Source: CALBTQ01 sp036725605 (GTDB lineage: Bacteria; Lernaellota; Lernaellaia; Lernaellales; Lernaellaceae). From it: DNA of 64,000 bases. The translations under genes and the position numbers were made by a program. Positions 1-8,912 of this stretch are shown piece after piece. The stretch's first letter is position 1. Every line of letters starts with the position of its first letter. The stretch lies in contig DAIMDW010000007.1 in the NCBI GenBank assembly GCA_036725605.1, positions 123,324 through 187,323 of the forward strand, given 5' to 3'. A model generated the notes under the pieces. It did not search any database. It was not told where the DNA came from and saw only the letters and a list, made by a program, of their open reading frames with translations.

Positions 1-48
1 GACGGTCAGCAGCGCCGCGGCGAAAAAACGCAACAGGTTCTTGCGCAT
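1..48 (-). CDS. N-terminus of an exported protein (partial, runs off the window)
   Basis: Only the first 16 codons are inside the window, reading MRKNLLRFFAAALLTV on the minus strand. This is a positively charged n-region followed by a hydrophobic core, the form of a Sec signal peptide. A good Shine-Dalgarno (GAGGAG) lies about 7 bases upstream of the ATG at 46-48. The rest of the protein is outside the window, so its function cannot be told. It is divergent from clpP, with the intergenic repeat between them. Confidence 0.7.
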   Translation of the reverse strand, partial: MRKNLLRFFAAALLTV

Positions 49-130
49 GACAGGCTCCTCACGTGGGATAAATCGCCTCATGAAACCACAGCTTCCCGCG
101 CCTGCCAACCCGTCCCGGGCTTGGTTTAAT

Positions 131-238
131 TTCACCCTCACCCCGGGCTTCGCCCGACCCTCTCCCCCGGGAGAGGGCAAGAGTGGACAACTCAGGCTCC
201 CTTCTCCCTGTGGGAAAAGGGGCGCGGTTGAGGGCTGT
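131..238. repeat. Intergenic palindromic repeat, copy 1
   Basis: The block starts with CACCCTCACCCCGGGC, continues through a perfect hairpin (CCCTCTCCC at 158-166, GGGAGAGGG at 169-177) and ends with a second, imperfect hairpin built on CCTTCTCCC/GGGAAAAGG and a GCG-GTTGAGGG tail. The same two-hairpin layout with closely similar sequence recurs at 52554-52662. Repeats of this CCCTCACCC...CTCTCCC...GGGAGAGGG type are commonly dispersed between genes in proteobacterial genomes. It sits in the divergent interval between the partial gene at 1-48 and clpP. No coding frame here looks real. Confidence 0.75.
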
Positions 239-283
239 CTTTTCCTATGCTCGTCGCTGTCACCTCCAGCCCCGCTTCCGCTG

Positions 284-311
284 TTGCCGCCATGAAATGT
301 GCGTGTTAGGA
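284..311 (+). promoter_or_regulatory. Possible clpP promoter
   Basis: TTGCCG (284-289) and TTAGGA (306-311) are spaced by 16 bases, about 30 bases upstream of the clpP start. The -10 match is weak; this is the best sigma70-like pair between the repeat and clpP. Confidence 0.3.
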
Positions 312-342
312 TGCGCGCCCTGGACGAAATTCGGAGGAAATC

Positions 343-924
343 ATGATTCCGATGATCATCGATGCGGAAGAAAAGCAGGCGCGCGCATACGATATTTTCT
401 CGCTGCTGCTCAAGGATCGCACGATCTTTCTGACCGGCGAGATCGACGATAAAAAGGCCGATCTGGTGGTCGCCCAGTTGCTGTTCCTGGAAACCCAGGA
501 CAAGCAAGCCGACATCTGGTTGTACATCAACAGCCCCGGCGGCGTGGTCACCGGCGGTCTGGCCATTTACGACACCATTCAGTACATCCAGCCCGACGTG
601 GTCACCTGTTGCATCGGCCAGGCGGCGAGCATGGGCGCGCTGCTGCTGGCCGCCGGTACGGCGAAAAAGCGCTACGCGCTGCCCAACGCGCGCATCATGA
701 TCCATCAGCCGATGGGCGGCGCTTTCGGTCCGGCCAAGGAAATCGAAATTCAAACGCAGGAAATTCTGCGCCTGAAAAAGCGGCTGAACGAAATTCTCGT
801 CCAGCACACCGGCAAGGACTACGACCAGATCGCCAAGGATACCGACCGCGACTTTTATTTGAGCGCGCCGGAAGCCAAAAAATATGGTTTAATCGACCGC
901 GTGATTACCAAGCGGCCCCGCTGA
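343..924 (+). CDS. clpP: ATP-dependent Clp protease proteolytic subunit
   Basis: 193-residue serine peptidase of the ClpP family, which forms a double heptameric chamber and degrades proteins fed by Clp ATPases in the cytoplasm. The full catalytic triad is visible: Ser96 in GQAASMGA, His121 in MIHQPMGG and Asp170 in DTDRDF. The YINSPGG loop (61-67) and the SAPEAKKYGLID segment near the C-terminus are typical. The length matches the family. The start at 343 is preceded by GGAGG at good spacing; a second ATG at codon 4 is possible. It is not next to tig or clpX, which often flank it in proteobacteria, and is followed after 63 bases by an unrelated unknown gene. Confidence 0.96.
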   Translation: MIPMIIDAEEKQARAYDIFSLLLKDRTIFLTGEIDDKKADLVVAQLLFLETQDKQADIWLYINSPGGVVTGGLAIYDTIQYIQPDVVTCCIGQAASMGALLLAAGTAKKRYALPNARIMIHQPMGGAFGPAKEIEIQTQEILRLKKRLNEILVQHTGKDYDQIAKDTDRDFYLSAPEAKKYGLIDRVITKRPR

Positions 925-987
925 CGCCGCCGCAACGGTCGTCGGGCCGCAACGTCGCCCTACCAAACCACAAGAAGGAAGCCGGTC

Positions 988-1869
988 ATGCCGCTGTTTG
1001 CCGAAGCGCGTCAACGTGTGTTGGCCCTGGACTATCAAGTCGAAACCGAAACGGTGCCGTCCTTCGCCGCCATGGGGCGCGCGCTGGGCAAGGCCGTCGC
1101 CGGTCTGCGCGTCGGGGCGCGGCTCAACGCCTCGAAGATGGGCCTGCTCGCCGCCGCGTGGGAGGATGAGCAGTACGTCGTTTGCAAGCAGACGACCGTC
1201 GGACTGGTGACTTTGGAAAGCGAAGATCCGGCCTTCGACGACGCGATGGAAAACGCGCTGCTCGCCGCGCATGGCCTGACCGTGGCGCGTTGCCAGTGCG
1301 CCGGACAACTGCCGTTGGACATGGGCGTGGTTCCCAGCGACGAGGAACTGCTGCGCGCCGCGTTCAACCGCGTCTTCACCGAAGCCGACGTGGTCGTCAC
1401 GCTGGTTCCGTCAATCGAAAAATCCTGGCGCACGGCCAAGGACGTGTTCGCTGAAATGGGCGGCGAGATCATCTTCGATCAGGTGGCGCAGACGCCCGGC
1501 GGCGAGATGTGCTTCGGCCAATGCGACGACGGTTGGTGGTTCGCCATTCCCGCCGAGCCCGCCGCCGCGACCGTCTGCCTGGCGTTGTACGTGCTGCCGC
1601 TGGCTTGCAAGATGGCCGGGCATGTCGAATACGATCCGCCGCTGGTGCACGGTGCGTTTGCGGAGGATCGTCCACGCGAAGCCAAGGCGGCGCGCTTTGA
1701 GTTGGTCAAGGCGGTCTGGGAAGGCAGCCACTATCGTTGCGAACCGTTGACCTGGGCCGAGATGGCGGGCGATTCGCGCCCCGGCTGGCATGAGGGACTG
1801 GCCTTCCTGCCGCCCGGCGACGAACCGTTGCCCGCCGGCCAATCCACCCTGGTGTTTCTGCTGGAGTAG
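988..1869 (+). CDS. Conserved-looking protein of unknown function
   Basis: 293-residue soluble protein with no signal peptide or membrane segment. I do not recognise a family. It starts MPLFAEARQRVLALDYQVE and has scattered Trp, Cys and acidic residues but no catalytic motif I can name. The start is supported by an AGAAGGA ribosome-binding site about 8 bases upstream. Its stop is only 3 bases before the GTG start of the phosphatase-superfamily gene, so the two are probably cotranscribed and may share a process. Codon use and GC bias look like the neighbours. Confidence 0.8.
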   Translation: MPLFAEARQRVLALDYQVETETVPSFAAMGRALGKAVAGLRVGARLNASKMGLLAAAWEDEQYVVCKQTTVGLVTLESEDPAFDDAMENALLAAHGLTVARCQCAGQLPLDMGVVPSDEELLRAAFNRVFTEADVVVTLVPSIEKSWRTAKDVFAEMGGEIIFDQVAQTPGGEMCFGQCDDGWWFAIPAEPAAATVCLALYVLPLACKMAGHVEYDPPLVHGAFAEDRPREAKAARFELVKAVWEGSHYRCEPLTWAEMAGDSRPGWHEGLAFLPPGDEPLPAGQSTLVFLLE

Positions 1870-1872
1870 GCT

Positions 1873-3495
1873 GTGGCGCGCCTGATCATCATCGGTCTGG
1901 ACGGTGCGGAACCCTCGCTGGCGTTCCCCTGGGCTCGCGCGGGGCTTCTACCCAATCTGCAATGGATGATCGAGCGCGGCGCGTGGGGTGACCTGCGCTC
2001 GACGCTGCATCCGCTGACGCCCCAGGCGTGGACGAGCCTGATCACCGGGGTGAATCCGGGCCGGCACGGCATCTTCGATTTCGGCAAACGCGCGACCGGC
2101 GGCTACGAGGTCGAGCTGACCACCTCGGCCGATCGGGCCGCGCCCGCGTTCTGGCAGTTCGCGCCGGAGGGCGCGCGCCTGGGCGTGGCCAACGTGCCGC
2201 TGAGCTGGCCGCCCGCGCCGCTGCCGGGCTTCATCGTCACCGGCATGCACACGCCGCGCATCGAGCAGGGTGTCTGGCCGCCGGAAATTTTAAGCGACCT
2301 GGGCGGCGATTATCCGATCGACGTGATGGCCCATTGGTACGACACGCCCGAGGAATTTCTCGCCCGCGTCTTCGCCATGCACGACGCGCACCACGGCGCG
2401 TTCCTGCGCCTGTTCGATCATCAGGCCCCCGATCTTTCCCTGTTCGTCTACGTGCTGGCCGATCGCCTGCAGCATGCGTTGTGGCGCGAAATGACCGCCG
2501 AGCATCGCGCGGATCCGACGGCGCATGACGATCTGGGCGGCGCGATTTTCGCGGGCTACCGCGCGTTGGACGACGCGCTGGGCGCCTGGCGCGAACGCTT
2601 GGAGCCCGACGATCATCTGCTGGTGGTCAGCGATCACGGCTTTGGCGAACTGCGCCGCGACGTGTATCTCAACCGTGTGCTGCTCGACGCCGGGCTGCTG
2701 CGTTTCGATCCGGCGAAGGTGCGCGCCTTCGTGCCGCCCGCGCCGCCGAGCGACGGCGATCCGCGCCATAGCTGGATGCACCGCCGTCTGCCCGCGGTCG
2801 AGGAACTGCCCGCCAACGACGAACTGCTCGCGCGCGGTCTGTGCGATCCGCGCCGGCTGACCTTCGCGACCGTCGATTGGCGCAAAACGATGGCCTATTC
2901 GCGCGGCCTGTTCGGCAACGTCTGGCTCAACCGCGCCGGCCGCGAACCGGACGGCATCGTCATCGGCCATCAAATCACCGAAGTGACCGCCTGGGTGAAA
3001 GAGGCGCTGCTGGCCGTGACCGATCCCGACGACGGCCGGCCGGTGGTCGATGCGGTCGTGCGCAAGGAGGAGATCTACCACGGTGATTGTCTGCCGCAGG
3101 CGCCGGACCTGCTGGTGATCATGCGCGACTATGCGTACATCACGCGCGGCGCGACCGAGTTCTGGGGCCGTCAACCGGTCGGACCGCCCGCCGTCAATCA
3201 CAGCGGCAACCACCGCCTGCACGGCGTGCTGCTGGCGGCGGGACCGAAAATCCAGCCCGGGGAAATCGCCGGGGCGAACATCATGGACGTCGTGCCGTCC
3301 GCGTTTCATCTGCTGAATTGGCCGGTGCCCAACGACCTGGACGGTCACGTTTTAACCGCGATGTGCGCGGCCGATTATCGGGCCGTGGCCTTCGGGCCGC
3401 CCGCGCCCGCGCTCGTGCGCGATCCGCGCGCGTACGCCGACGCCGAGCGGGGCAAGGTGATCGAGCGGCTCAAGGCGTTGGGGTATCTGGGATAG
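1873..3495 (+). CDS. Alkaline phosphatase superfamily protein (type I phosphodiesterase/nucleotide pyrophosphatase-like)
   Basis: 540-residue predicted metal-dependent phosphohydrolase of the AP superfamily. The N-terminal GLDGAEPS supplies a metal-binding Asp (Asp10). The TPQAWTSLITG segment (49-59) carries the Thr/Ser nucleophile region and is followed by the typical NPGRHGIFDF. VSDHGFG gives Asp254-His255 and NHSGNH near residue 442 supplies another metal ligand. No signal peptide is seen, so it may act in the cytoplasm. The substrate cannot be told; family members cleave phosphodiesters or nucleotide-sugar type bonds. GTG start, 3 bases after the preceding gene. Its last 26 bases overlap the convergent gene at 3470-5176. 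Confidence 0.85.
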   Translation: MARLIIIGLDGAEPSLAFPWARAGLLPNLQWMIERGAWGDLRSTLHPLTPQAWTSLITGVNPGRHGIFDFGKRATGGYEVELTTSADRAAPAFWQFAPEGARLGVANVPLSWPPAPLPGFIVTGMHTPRIEQGVWPPEILSDLGGDYPIDVMAHWYDTPEEFLARVFAMHDAHHGAFLRLFDHQAPDLSLFVYVLADRLQHALWREMTAEHRADPTAHDDLGGAIFAGYRALDDALGAWRERLEPDDHLLVVSDHGFGELRRDVYLNRVLLDAGLLRFDPAKVRAFVPPAPPSDGDPRHSWMHRRLPAVEELPANDELLARGLCDPRRLTFATVDWRKTMAYSRGLFGNVWLNRAGREPDGIVIGHQITEVTAWVKEALLAVTDPDDGRPVVDAVVRKEEIYHGDCLPQAPDLLVIMRDYAYITRGATEFWGRQPVGPPAVNHSGNHRLHGVLLAAGPKIQPGEIAGANIMDVVPSAFHLLNWPVPNDLDGHVLTAMCAADYRAVAFGPPAPALVRDPRAYADAERGKVIERLKALGYLG

Positions 3496-5176
3496 GCGGA
3501 TGGATCTGCCGCGCGCCCGCCGGCGGCACGGCTTGCGGATCGGGCTTCAGGTTGCTGTTCACCCAATACCAACCGTCGCGATTGATCAGTTGGCTGAGAT
3601 TCTGCCAATGACCATCCCGCAATAGCCCCAGTGTGACGAACTGCGCCGGTCGTTGTGGATAATCCGGCAGGTGCAGCAACAGCAGATCGGGCCAGCCGAG
3701 CACGGCGTCGGCCTGTTGCAGCGCCTCGTCGCCGTCGACCGTGTAGGTCATCTTCAGCACGGTGATGTTCCAATCGCGCTTGGCCAATTCCACCGCCAGG
3801 CCCGCATCCATGGGCGCCATGCCTTCGGCTTCGAGAAGCAAAACGCGTTGCGTCTTTCGGGCTTCGGTTTCAAAACTGCTGGCCAGGAGGTTGGCGGTAA
3901 ACCAGCCGCTGACGCCGAGGCGGTTTAGCTGCATGACGCCGCGCTCCGACAGCGACCAATGGTGCAACGGCTGGAACGGCAGCGCGAGCAGGTTGTCCAG
4001 CGTGGACGGCTTGCGGTCGAAATGCGCGGGCGTGAAACTCAGATAGCCGTAACTGAACAGACAGAACGCGACGATGAACGTCAGCAAGCCGTTCGCGGCC
4101 CAACGGCCGGTGCGCGCAAGGCTTTGCCGTTCGCCGAACAGACCCACCGCGGCGACGATCGGCGCGAGCGGCGCCCACGGCAGCGTCAGGCGGGAGATCT
4201 GCGGCTCGGCCGAGGAAAAATAGAGATAAGCGAGACAGAAGCAGCCGGCGAAGGCGAGCAGCATCATGCCGTACCGCCGGCGCAAGTGAGTGCGAATGAT
4301 CGTCCGCAGCAAGCCGGCCGCCGCCAGCAGCAAGGGAATGGCCCCGATCTGCTTGTGCCACATGATGCGCAGGTAATTGCCGGTCAGGCGCAGGTCGGTG
4401 AAGGATTCGGGCAGCTCGTTCGCCTGGCGATTGAGCGCGTAACTGCGGACAAAAAAGAACAGGTACCACGGCGCGGCGAAAATCAGCACCGGCAGCGCGG
4501 CGACCAGCAGATTGATCAGCATCCGTTTGTGCTGGCGGTTTTTGCGCCAGGCGACCGCCAGTGCGATCGCCGTCGGCGCGGCCATGAACACCACGAACGC
4601 TTGTTTGCTCAGCAGACCGAAGGCGCAGGCGAAACCGAAGGCGAGGCTCATGCCGCGTCGTTGAAAATGGTCGGTGTGCACCAGCGCGGCCAGCGACAGC
4701 CAGACGGCCGCCGTCAACGGCATCGCGTGCATGAAAGCCCGCGCCTGGCCGAACACGCCGGGCAGGGCGGCGGTCATCAGCACGGCCAGCAGCGGTACGA
4801 TGTCGCTTTCGCCCGACGCCGTCCGGCGCACGAATTGAAAAACGCCAAGCAGCAAGAGCACAAAATACAGTTGGTGCAACACGAGCACGATGTCCGGATC
4901 CGGCCAGAGTGGATACGCCGTGAGCAGCCAGCCGGCGAGCATGCGCATCAGCGGCGGACGAAACGCGTGGTTGGGCAGGACGAACGGATGGAATCCGTCT
5001 TCGGCAAACAGCGCGTTGCGATAGTCCACGGCGTTGCCGTAATACCCCGCCGCGTCCATGACGATCGGCGAGCGATCGACGGCCAGCACCGCGAGATTCG
5101 CCGTGACAAAACCCGTCGCGATCAGAATGAAAATCGCGATGGTCGATCGGGAAAGCGGGTGGTCCTTGCTTTTCAT
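3470..5176 (-). CDS. Polytopic membrane protein, glycosyltransferase 39 / ArnT-like
   Basis: 568-residue integral membrane protein with about ten hydrophobic segments. An early periplasmic-type loop with acidic residues (PIVMDAAGYYGNAVDYRNA) resembles the first loop of GT-C/PMT-type transferases, which use polyprenyl-phosphate sugar donors. The assignment rests on topology and loop character, so the donor and acceptor are unknown. I prefer the ATG at 5174-5176: a -10-like CATAAT (minus strand, 5206-5211) lies over the alternative TTG at 5206, which would put transcription start downstream of that TTG. It is separated from the upstream protease gene by an intrinsic terminator and overlaps the convergent phosphatase gene by 26 bases. 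Confidence 0.75.
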   Translation of the reverse strand: MKSKDHPLSRSTIAIFILIATGFVTANLAVLAVDRSPIVMDAAGYYGNAVDYRNALFAEDGFHPFVLPNHAFRPPLMRMLAGWLLTAYPLWPDPDIVLVLHQLYFVLLLLGVFQFVRRTASGESDIVPLLAVLMTAALPGVFGQARAFMHAMPLTAAVWLSLAALVHTDHFQRRGMSLAFGFACAFGLLSKQAFVVFMAAPTAIALAVAWRKNRQHKRMLINLLVAALPVLIFAAPWYLFFFVRSYALNRQANELPESFTDLRLTGNYLRIMWHKQIGAIPLLLAAAGLLRTIIRTHLRRRYGMMLLAFAGCFCLAYLYFSSAEPQISRLTLPWAPLAPIVAAVGLFGERQSLARTGRWAANGLLTFIVAFCLFSYGYLSFTPAHFDRKPSTLDNLLALPFQPLHHWSLSERGVMQLNRLGVSGWFTANLLASSFETEARKTQRVLLLEAEGMAPMDAGLAVELAKRDWNITVLKMTYTVDGDEALQQADAVLGWPDLLLLHLPDYPQRPAQFVTLGLLRDGHWQNLSQLINRDGWYWVNSNLKPDPQAVPPAGARQIHPPIPDTPTP

Positions 5177-5226
5177 GCTCACATCGTCGGTTGCGGAATC
5201 GACCAATTATGAGCGGTTGCGCGGAT

Positions 5227-5256
5227 AAAAAAAAGGGCGCGAATGAACGCGCCCTT
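5227..5256 (-). terminator. Rho-independent terminator of the C25 protease gene
   Basis: A 9-bp perfect stem (AAGGGCGCG at 5233-5241, CGCGCCCTT at 5248-5256) with a 6-base loop is followed on the minus strand by a run of eight T. It lies 21 bases after the protease stop. Confidence 0.92.
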
Positions 5257-5277
5257 GTTGGTGCGGATTAGCGGAGA

Positions 5278-7431
5278 TCAGCAACCGCAGCCGTCATCGT
5301 CATCGTCATCGTCGTCATCGTCATCGTCGTCGGTGAGGTCGTCGTCGTCGCCGGTGTCGTCGTCGCCGGTGTCGTCATCGTCGCCGGTGTCGTCGTCATC
5401 GGCGCCGGTGTCGTCGTCATCGTCGTCGCCGCCGCCGTCGGTGAAGGTGATCGCGCCGATGAACGGTTTCACGTTGTGGCCCGTGACGGTCAGGGTCAAG
5501 GTCAGCCCTTCGCTGACCGGCTCGATCAGGTCGATGCTGATCTTGCCGTCGGCGCCGGTGTAGCCCGAGCCGTACAGCACGTCGTCTTTCGCCAGACCGA
5601 TCATCAGGTATTCCTGACCCGGTACGGTGACGCTCACCGCGGAGGTCGAGGTCGGCAGTTCGCTTTCATAGACCGGCGCGATCGTCGCCGCCTGCGCGGT
5701 GTAAACGAACGATTCGGGGTCGCCGAACAGGTTGTACATTTCGTAGTACAGTTTGGTCCGGCCGCCGCCCGCGTAGTGTTCGTACAGCTTGAGCAGACCG
5801 AAGTCGGTGATGCCCGACACCCAGGGAATCGCCGGGCGCGTTTCGTCGTCGCCGCGGGTCAGGCCGTAGAACTCGCCTTTTTCCAGAATGTCATCCTCGT
5901 CCCAATAGGTCGACTCGGAAGCGCCCCAGAACGCCAGCGCGCCGTTGGGCACGCGCTGCCAGGTTTCGGCGAAGCATTCGGGCAGCGTGTAGGTGCCGGT
6001 GACGCAGGCGTGCGAGAAGACCAGCGGATAGGTCGTGTTGGTCAGGGCGCGCACCTGCGCCTGGCTGACCGGCGGACCGTCGGCCCAACTGGTGTTCGAG
6101 CCATGGCCCGAGTAAGCGTGAACGGTCGGGCCGGTGTTGATCGCATCCAGCGCCTGCTGCGTCGTGCCGCCGTGCATGTAGTAGACCTTGGTGCAGGTGA
6201 AGCCCAGCGGCTCGAGCAGGTTGGCGCACACCGCGTTGTGCGTACCTTCGGAAATGTTGAAGTTGTCGCGGCTGGCCATGAAGGTCGCGTGGGTCATCCA
6301 GGAGTTGTCCGCGACGTTCCACTCGTTTTTCTCATGGGTCAGCAACTTGCCGATGATCGTGTTGAGGTGATCCTCGTTGCGCACCGACAGACGGCCGACG
6401 CCCAGGTCGGGCATGTAGTCGGCGCCGCTGACCGCGCCGTAGTACAGGTCGGTGGCCGCGCCGGTCGTGCCGCTGCCGTGCGTGACCAGGTTGGTGTCGC
6501 CGATCAGCAGCACGTAGCTGGGCGGAATGGCCCAGTTGTTGTACGCGTCGGTGATGTAGTTGATGATCGCCTGCGAGGTCGCGCCGGTCTCGTCGGTGCC
6601 CGCCGTGACCACGTTCCAGCCGCGCTGCGTTTTCCACTCGACCAGTTCCTGCACCGCCGCCATGTTGAACGCTTCGGGGCGGCTGATGATCAGGTAGGTC
6701 GAGGGCACGAAGTGCGGATAGATCTTCTCGCCGAAGGTGCCGGCGTTGAGCGCAATGTTGTTGACCATCGCGTAGCTGCGCGGGTCGACGTAACGCTCTT
6801 CCATGGCCAGCGTTTCGGCCATGTCGCCGTCGACGAATTCGACGTCGATGTTCAGGTGGCGGGCCACCAGCAGCGTTTCCTCGGCCGGCACGTAGTTGAC
6901 CGGGCGAAGCTGCAGCGTGACCAGGCGGTAGCCGCGCAGCATGCCGTCGCCGACCACCTGCGCCGCTTCAGCGAACATCGGACGATCCACGGTGTAGGCG
7001 GCCGCGTCGACGGTGAAGATCGCCGCTTCGCGCGCGCCGGGGATCTTGGGAACCGACGGCTGAATCGGCATCACCCGCGCCGCGCCGGTGAACGTCGAAA
7101 CCGGCAGTTGTTCGTATTCGCCGCTCACGGTCAGACGCACGTCGGCGCCCAACGGCACGCGCACCATCCGGTTGATCACCGGCAGCGCCGGCTGACCGAT
7201 TTCCCCGGAGACTCCCTCTTCGGGCAGGGCGATTTTAACGTAGCCCGGTTCGGGCTCGGTGAATTCGAAGCCGGACAGATCGACCTGAATGGTCAGCCCG
7301 TTTTCGTCGGCCTGACCGACCGTCAACGCCACCGGATTGATCTCGGCCGTTTCGATGCCGAACCAAGCCGCGTGGGCGGAACATACGCCCAACAGCAGAA
7401 TGGTCAGGGTGAGTAAAATTGTGCGACGCAT
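5278..7431 (-). CDS. Secreted C25 (gingipain-type) cysteine peptidase with Asp-rich C-terminal tail
   Basis: 717-residue exported protease. It has a signal peptide (MRRTILLTLTILLLGVCSAHA), a prodomain of about 220 residues resembling the C25 propeptide, a caspase-fold catalytic region and a beta-rich C-terminal domain. The catalytic dyad is His443 (AYSGHGS) and Cys476 (FSHACVTG). After residue ~665 come Asp runs broken by TG, ending in 13 Asp plus GCGC. Such a tail is unlike the usual type IX sorting domain and may be a lineage-specific stalk or anchor; that is inference. The ATG at 7429-7431 has a GGAG ribosome-binding site; an upstream in-frame extension of 21 codons is not needed. It has its own promoter (7514-7543) and terminator, so it is a single-gene unit. 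Confidence 0.9.
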   Translation of the reverse strand: MRRTILLTLTILLLGVCSAHAAWFGIETAEINPVALTVGQADENGLTIQVDLSGFEFTEPEPGYVKIALPEEGVSGEIGQPALPVINRMVRVPLGADVRLTVSGEYEQLPVSTFTGAARVMPIQPSVPKIPGAREAAIFTVDAAAYTVDRPMFAEAAQVVGDGMLRGYRLVTLQLRPVNYVPAEETLLVARHLNIDVEFVDGDMAETLAMEERYVDPRSYAMVNNIALNAGTFGEKIYPHFVPSTYLIISRPEAFNMAAVQELVEWKTQRGWNVVTAGTDETGATSQAIINYITDAYNNWAIPPSYVLLIGDTNLVTHGSGTTGAATDLYYGAVSGADYMPDLGVGRLSVRNEDHLNTIIGKLLTHEKNEWNVADNSWMTHATFMASRDNFNISEGTHNAVCANLLEPLGFTCTKVYYMHGGTTQQALDAINTGPTVHAYSGHGSNTSWADGPPVSQAQVRALTNTTYPLVFSHACVTGTYTLPECFAETWQRVPNGALAFWGASESTYWDEDDILEKGEFYGLTRGDDETRPAIPWVSGITDFGLLKLYEHYAGGGRTKLYYEMYNLFGDPESFVYTAQAATIAPVYESELPTSTSAVSVTVPGQEYLMIGLAKDDVLYGSGYTGADGKISIDLIEPVSEGLTLTLTVTGHNVKPFIGAITFTDGGGDDDDDDTGADDDDTGDDDDTGDDDTGDDDDLTDDDDDDDDDDDDDGCGC
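5292..5439. repeat. GTC/ATC trinucleotide tract coding the poly-Asp tail
   Basis: Near-continuous GTC and ATC triplets on the plus strand (GAC and GAT Asp codons on the minus strand), interrupted by GCCGGT units that encode Thr-Gly. This is a low-complexity tract inside the protease gene and could change length by slippage in 3-base steps without breaking the frame. Confidence 0.85.
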
Positions 7432-7513
7432 GCGGTTCTCCTTCCAGTAGGGCCTGCGGTGTTTATCTGGTAACGAACGATTCAATCGAATCAATTACAT
7501 TTTAAAGCGACGT

Positions 7514-7543
7514 ATTATAGGGAGCGATGAAAACAATAGTCAA
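7514..7543 (-). promoter_or_regulatory. Sigma70-type promoter of the C25 protease gene
   Basis: On the minus strand TTGACT (7538-7543) and a perfect TATAAT (7514-7519) are 18 bases apart. Transcription would start near 7507, giving a leader of about 76 bases before the ATG at 7431. Confidence 0.8.
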
Positions 7544-7773
7544 GGAAGCGAAAAATGTGCCGATACAATTAAATACAAGCGGCGTTACTGCGGCGTTGGT
7601 GAGTCGAGGGAAGACTTGGAAGCTCAATCTCCTTTGGAGCATCACTTCCGGTTCCTTGCCACGGCGTCGGCGGTTGCCGCTGTCTTTTTATCCCTTCCGT
7701 AATCCTTCCATTATATGCAGTATAGGGTTGAGCCGATCCGCGGTTTCATGTTTACTTACGGCCAACGGGTAAA
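7544..7773. other. Intergenic region with no recognised gene
   Basis: Between the divergent protease promoter and the lipoprotein ribosome-binding site. I see a modest nested inverted repeat (GGAAG...CTTCC, 7618-7649) and AT-richer sequence near 7700-7735 (TATATG, TATAGG) that could hold the promoter of the lipoprotein gene. The one short open frame here has no coding character. Confidence 0.4.
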
Positions 7774-7787
7774 GTGGAGGTTTTTCG

Positions 7788-8903
7788 GTGAAAAGGTACG
7801 GAACAAGTTTCCTGGTGATAATTCTGGCGGTTACTTTCCTGTGGACGGGATGCGCCAAGCAAACGGCGAACCAAATGCCGGTCGACGAAGCCGGTTCGCC
7901 GATTCTCGTCGATCTGGCCGGTCAATTTCAGATCAGCAAGGCCTACTTCGATATGGCGCTGGACCGCGTGCCGATCATCTTCCAAGGCCAATTTCAGGAC
8001 GCCGCCGGCAAGCGCGAATACCTGGAGCGCCTGGTGGTCGAGGGGGTTTTCTACCTCGAAGGCAAACGCCGCAAGTTCTACCGTAAAAAGGAATACCAGC
8101 ACACGCTGGATCTGCGCCTGTACGCCGGCGTGCTCGACGAGCTGCGCAAGGATATGGAAAGCAAGATCACGGTCACCGAAGAAGAAGTGCGGGCCGAGTA
8201 CGAACATTCGATCCGTAAAGATCGCGAAAAGCGCACCTACGAAAACTTCCACGACGCCATCGAACGCGGGCTGGTGCAAAAGCGCCTGAAACAGCAGTAC
8301 GAAGACAAAAAAGAGGAACTGCTCAAGGAATGGAAGGTCGTCTTCCATTACGATCTGCTCGAGCGCATGGATCCGGCGACCACTCCGCAGGATCAACTGC
8401 CCAAGCTCGAAGACGTGCTGGCCGACGGCGAAAATTACCGCTATACGGTCGGGCAGTTGCTCAAGCGCATCGACCAGGCTCCCGAGGAGGCCAAAGAAAA
8501 GCTGCGCCAGAACAAGAATCCCAACAAGATGCTCGATTTCGTCGTTCGTGAGGACGTGCTGTTCACCTACGCCGTGCGCCAGGGATTGGACAAAACCGCT
8601 TCCTACGCCATGCGCAAGCAGATCATGGAAGTAGCCACCCTGAGCCTGATCACCCGCCACGAGGTCATCAGCAACGACATCGTCGCGACCATCGAAGAGG
8701 GTAAAAAGGTGTACGAGGAGAATCCGGCCCTGTTCACGCGCGGCACTTCGTCGATCCCCTGGGAAGAGGCGAAGGATCGGGCGATGGCCGAGGCGACCGC
8801 GCGCAAAAAGCTCGAAGCGGGACGCACGTTGGCCAAATCGCTGATGCGTCACCGTTACCCGACCACCTATTACGAGGCGAATATCGAAAAGTACTTCAAC
8901 TAA
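7788..8903 (+). CDS. Lipoprotein, PpiC/SurA-like periplasmic folding factor (putative)
   Basis: 371-residue protein with a signal peptide and a lipobox-like site (FLWTGC, Cys22), so it is probably lipid-anchored. The body is rich in charged helices, including KITVTEEEVRAEYEHSI, a segment style seen in the helical chaperone arm of SurA/PrsA-type peptidyl-prolyl isomerases. I do not see a clear parvulin domain, so isomerase activity is uncertain. GTG start at 7788 with a GTGGAGG ribosome-binding site 7 bases upstream. It is followed 9 bases later by a small membrane protein, likely in the same transcript. Confidence 0.7.
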   Translation: MKRYGTSFLVIILAVTFLWTGCAKQTANQMPVDEAGSPILVDLAGQFQISKAYFDMALDRVPIIFQGQFQDAAGKREYLERLVVEGVFYLEGKRRKFYRKKEYQHTLDLRLYAGVLDELRKDMESKITVTEEEVRAEYEHSIRKDREKRTYENFHDAIERGLVQKRLKQQYEDKKEELLKEWKVVFHYDLLERMDPATTPQDQLPKLEDVLADGENYRYTVGQLLKRIDQAPEEAKEKLRQNKNPNKMLDFVVREDVLFTYAVRQGLDKTASYAMRKQIMEVATLSLITRHEVISNDIVATIEEGKKVYEENPALFTRGTSSIPWEEAKDRAMAEATARKKLEAGRTLAKSLMRHRYPTTYYEANIEKYFN

Positions 8904-8912
8904 AGGACGGCC

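Noticed and set aside
5292..5439. CRISPR-like repeated sequence
   Set aside because: The repeats are triplets in frame with the protease gene and have no spacers.
5476..7416. A 646-codon open frame on the plus strand
   Set aside because: Antisense to the C25 protease; no signal or motif.
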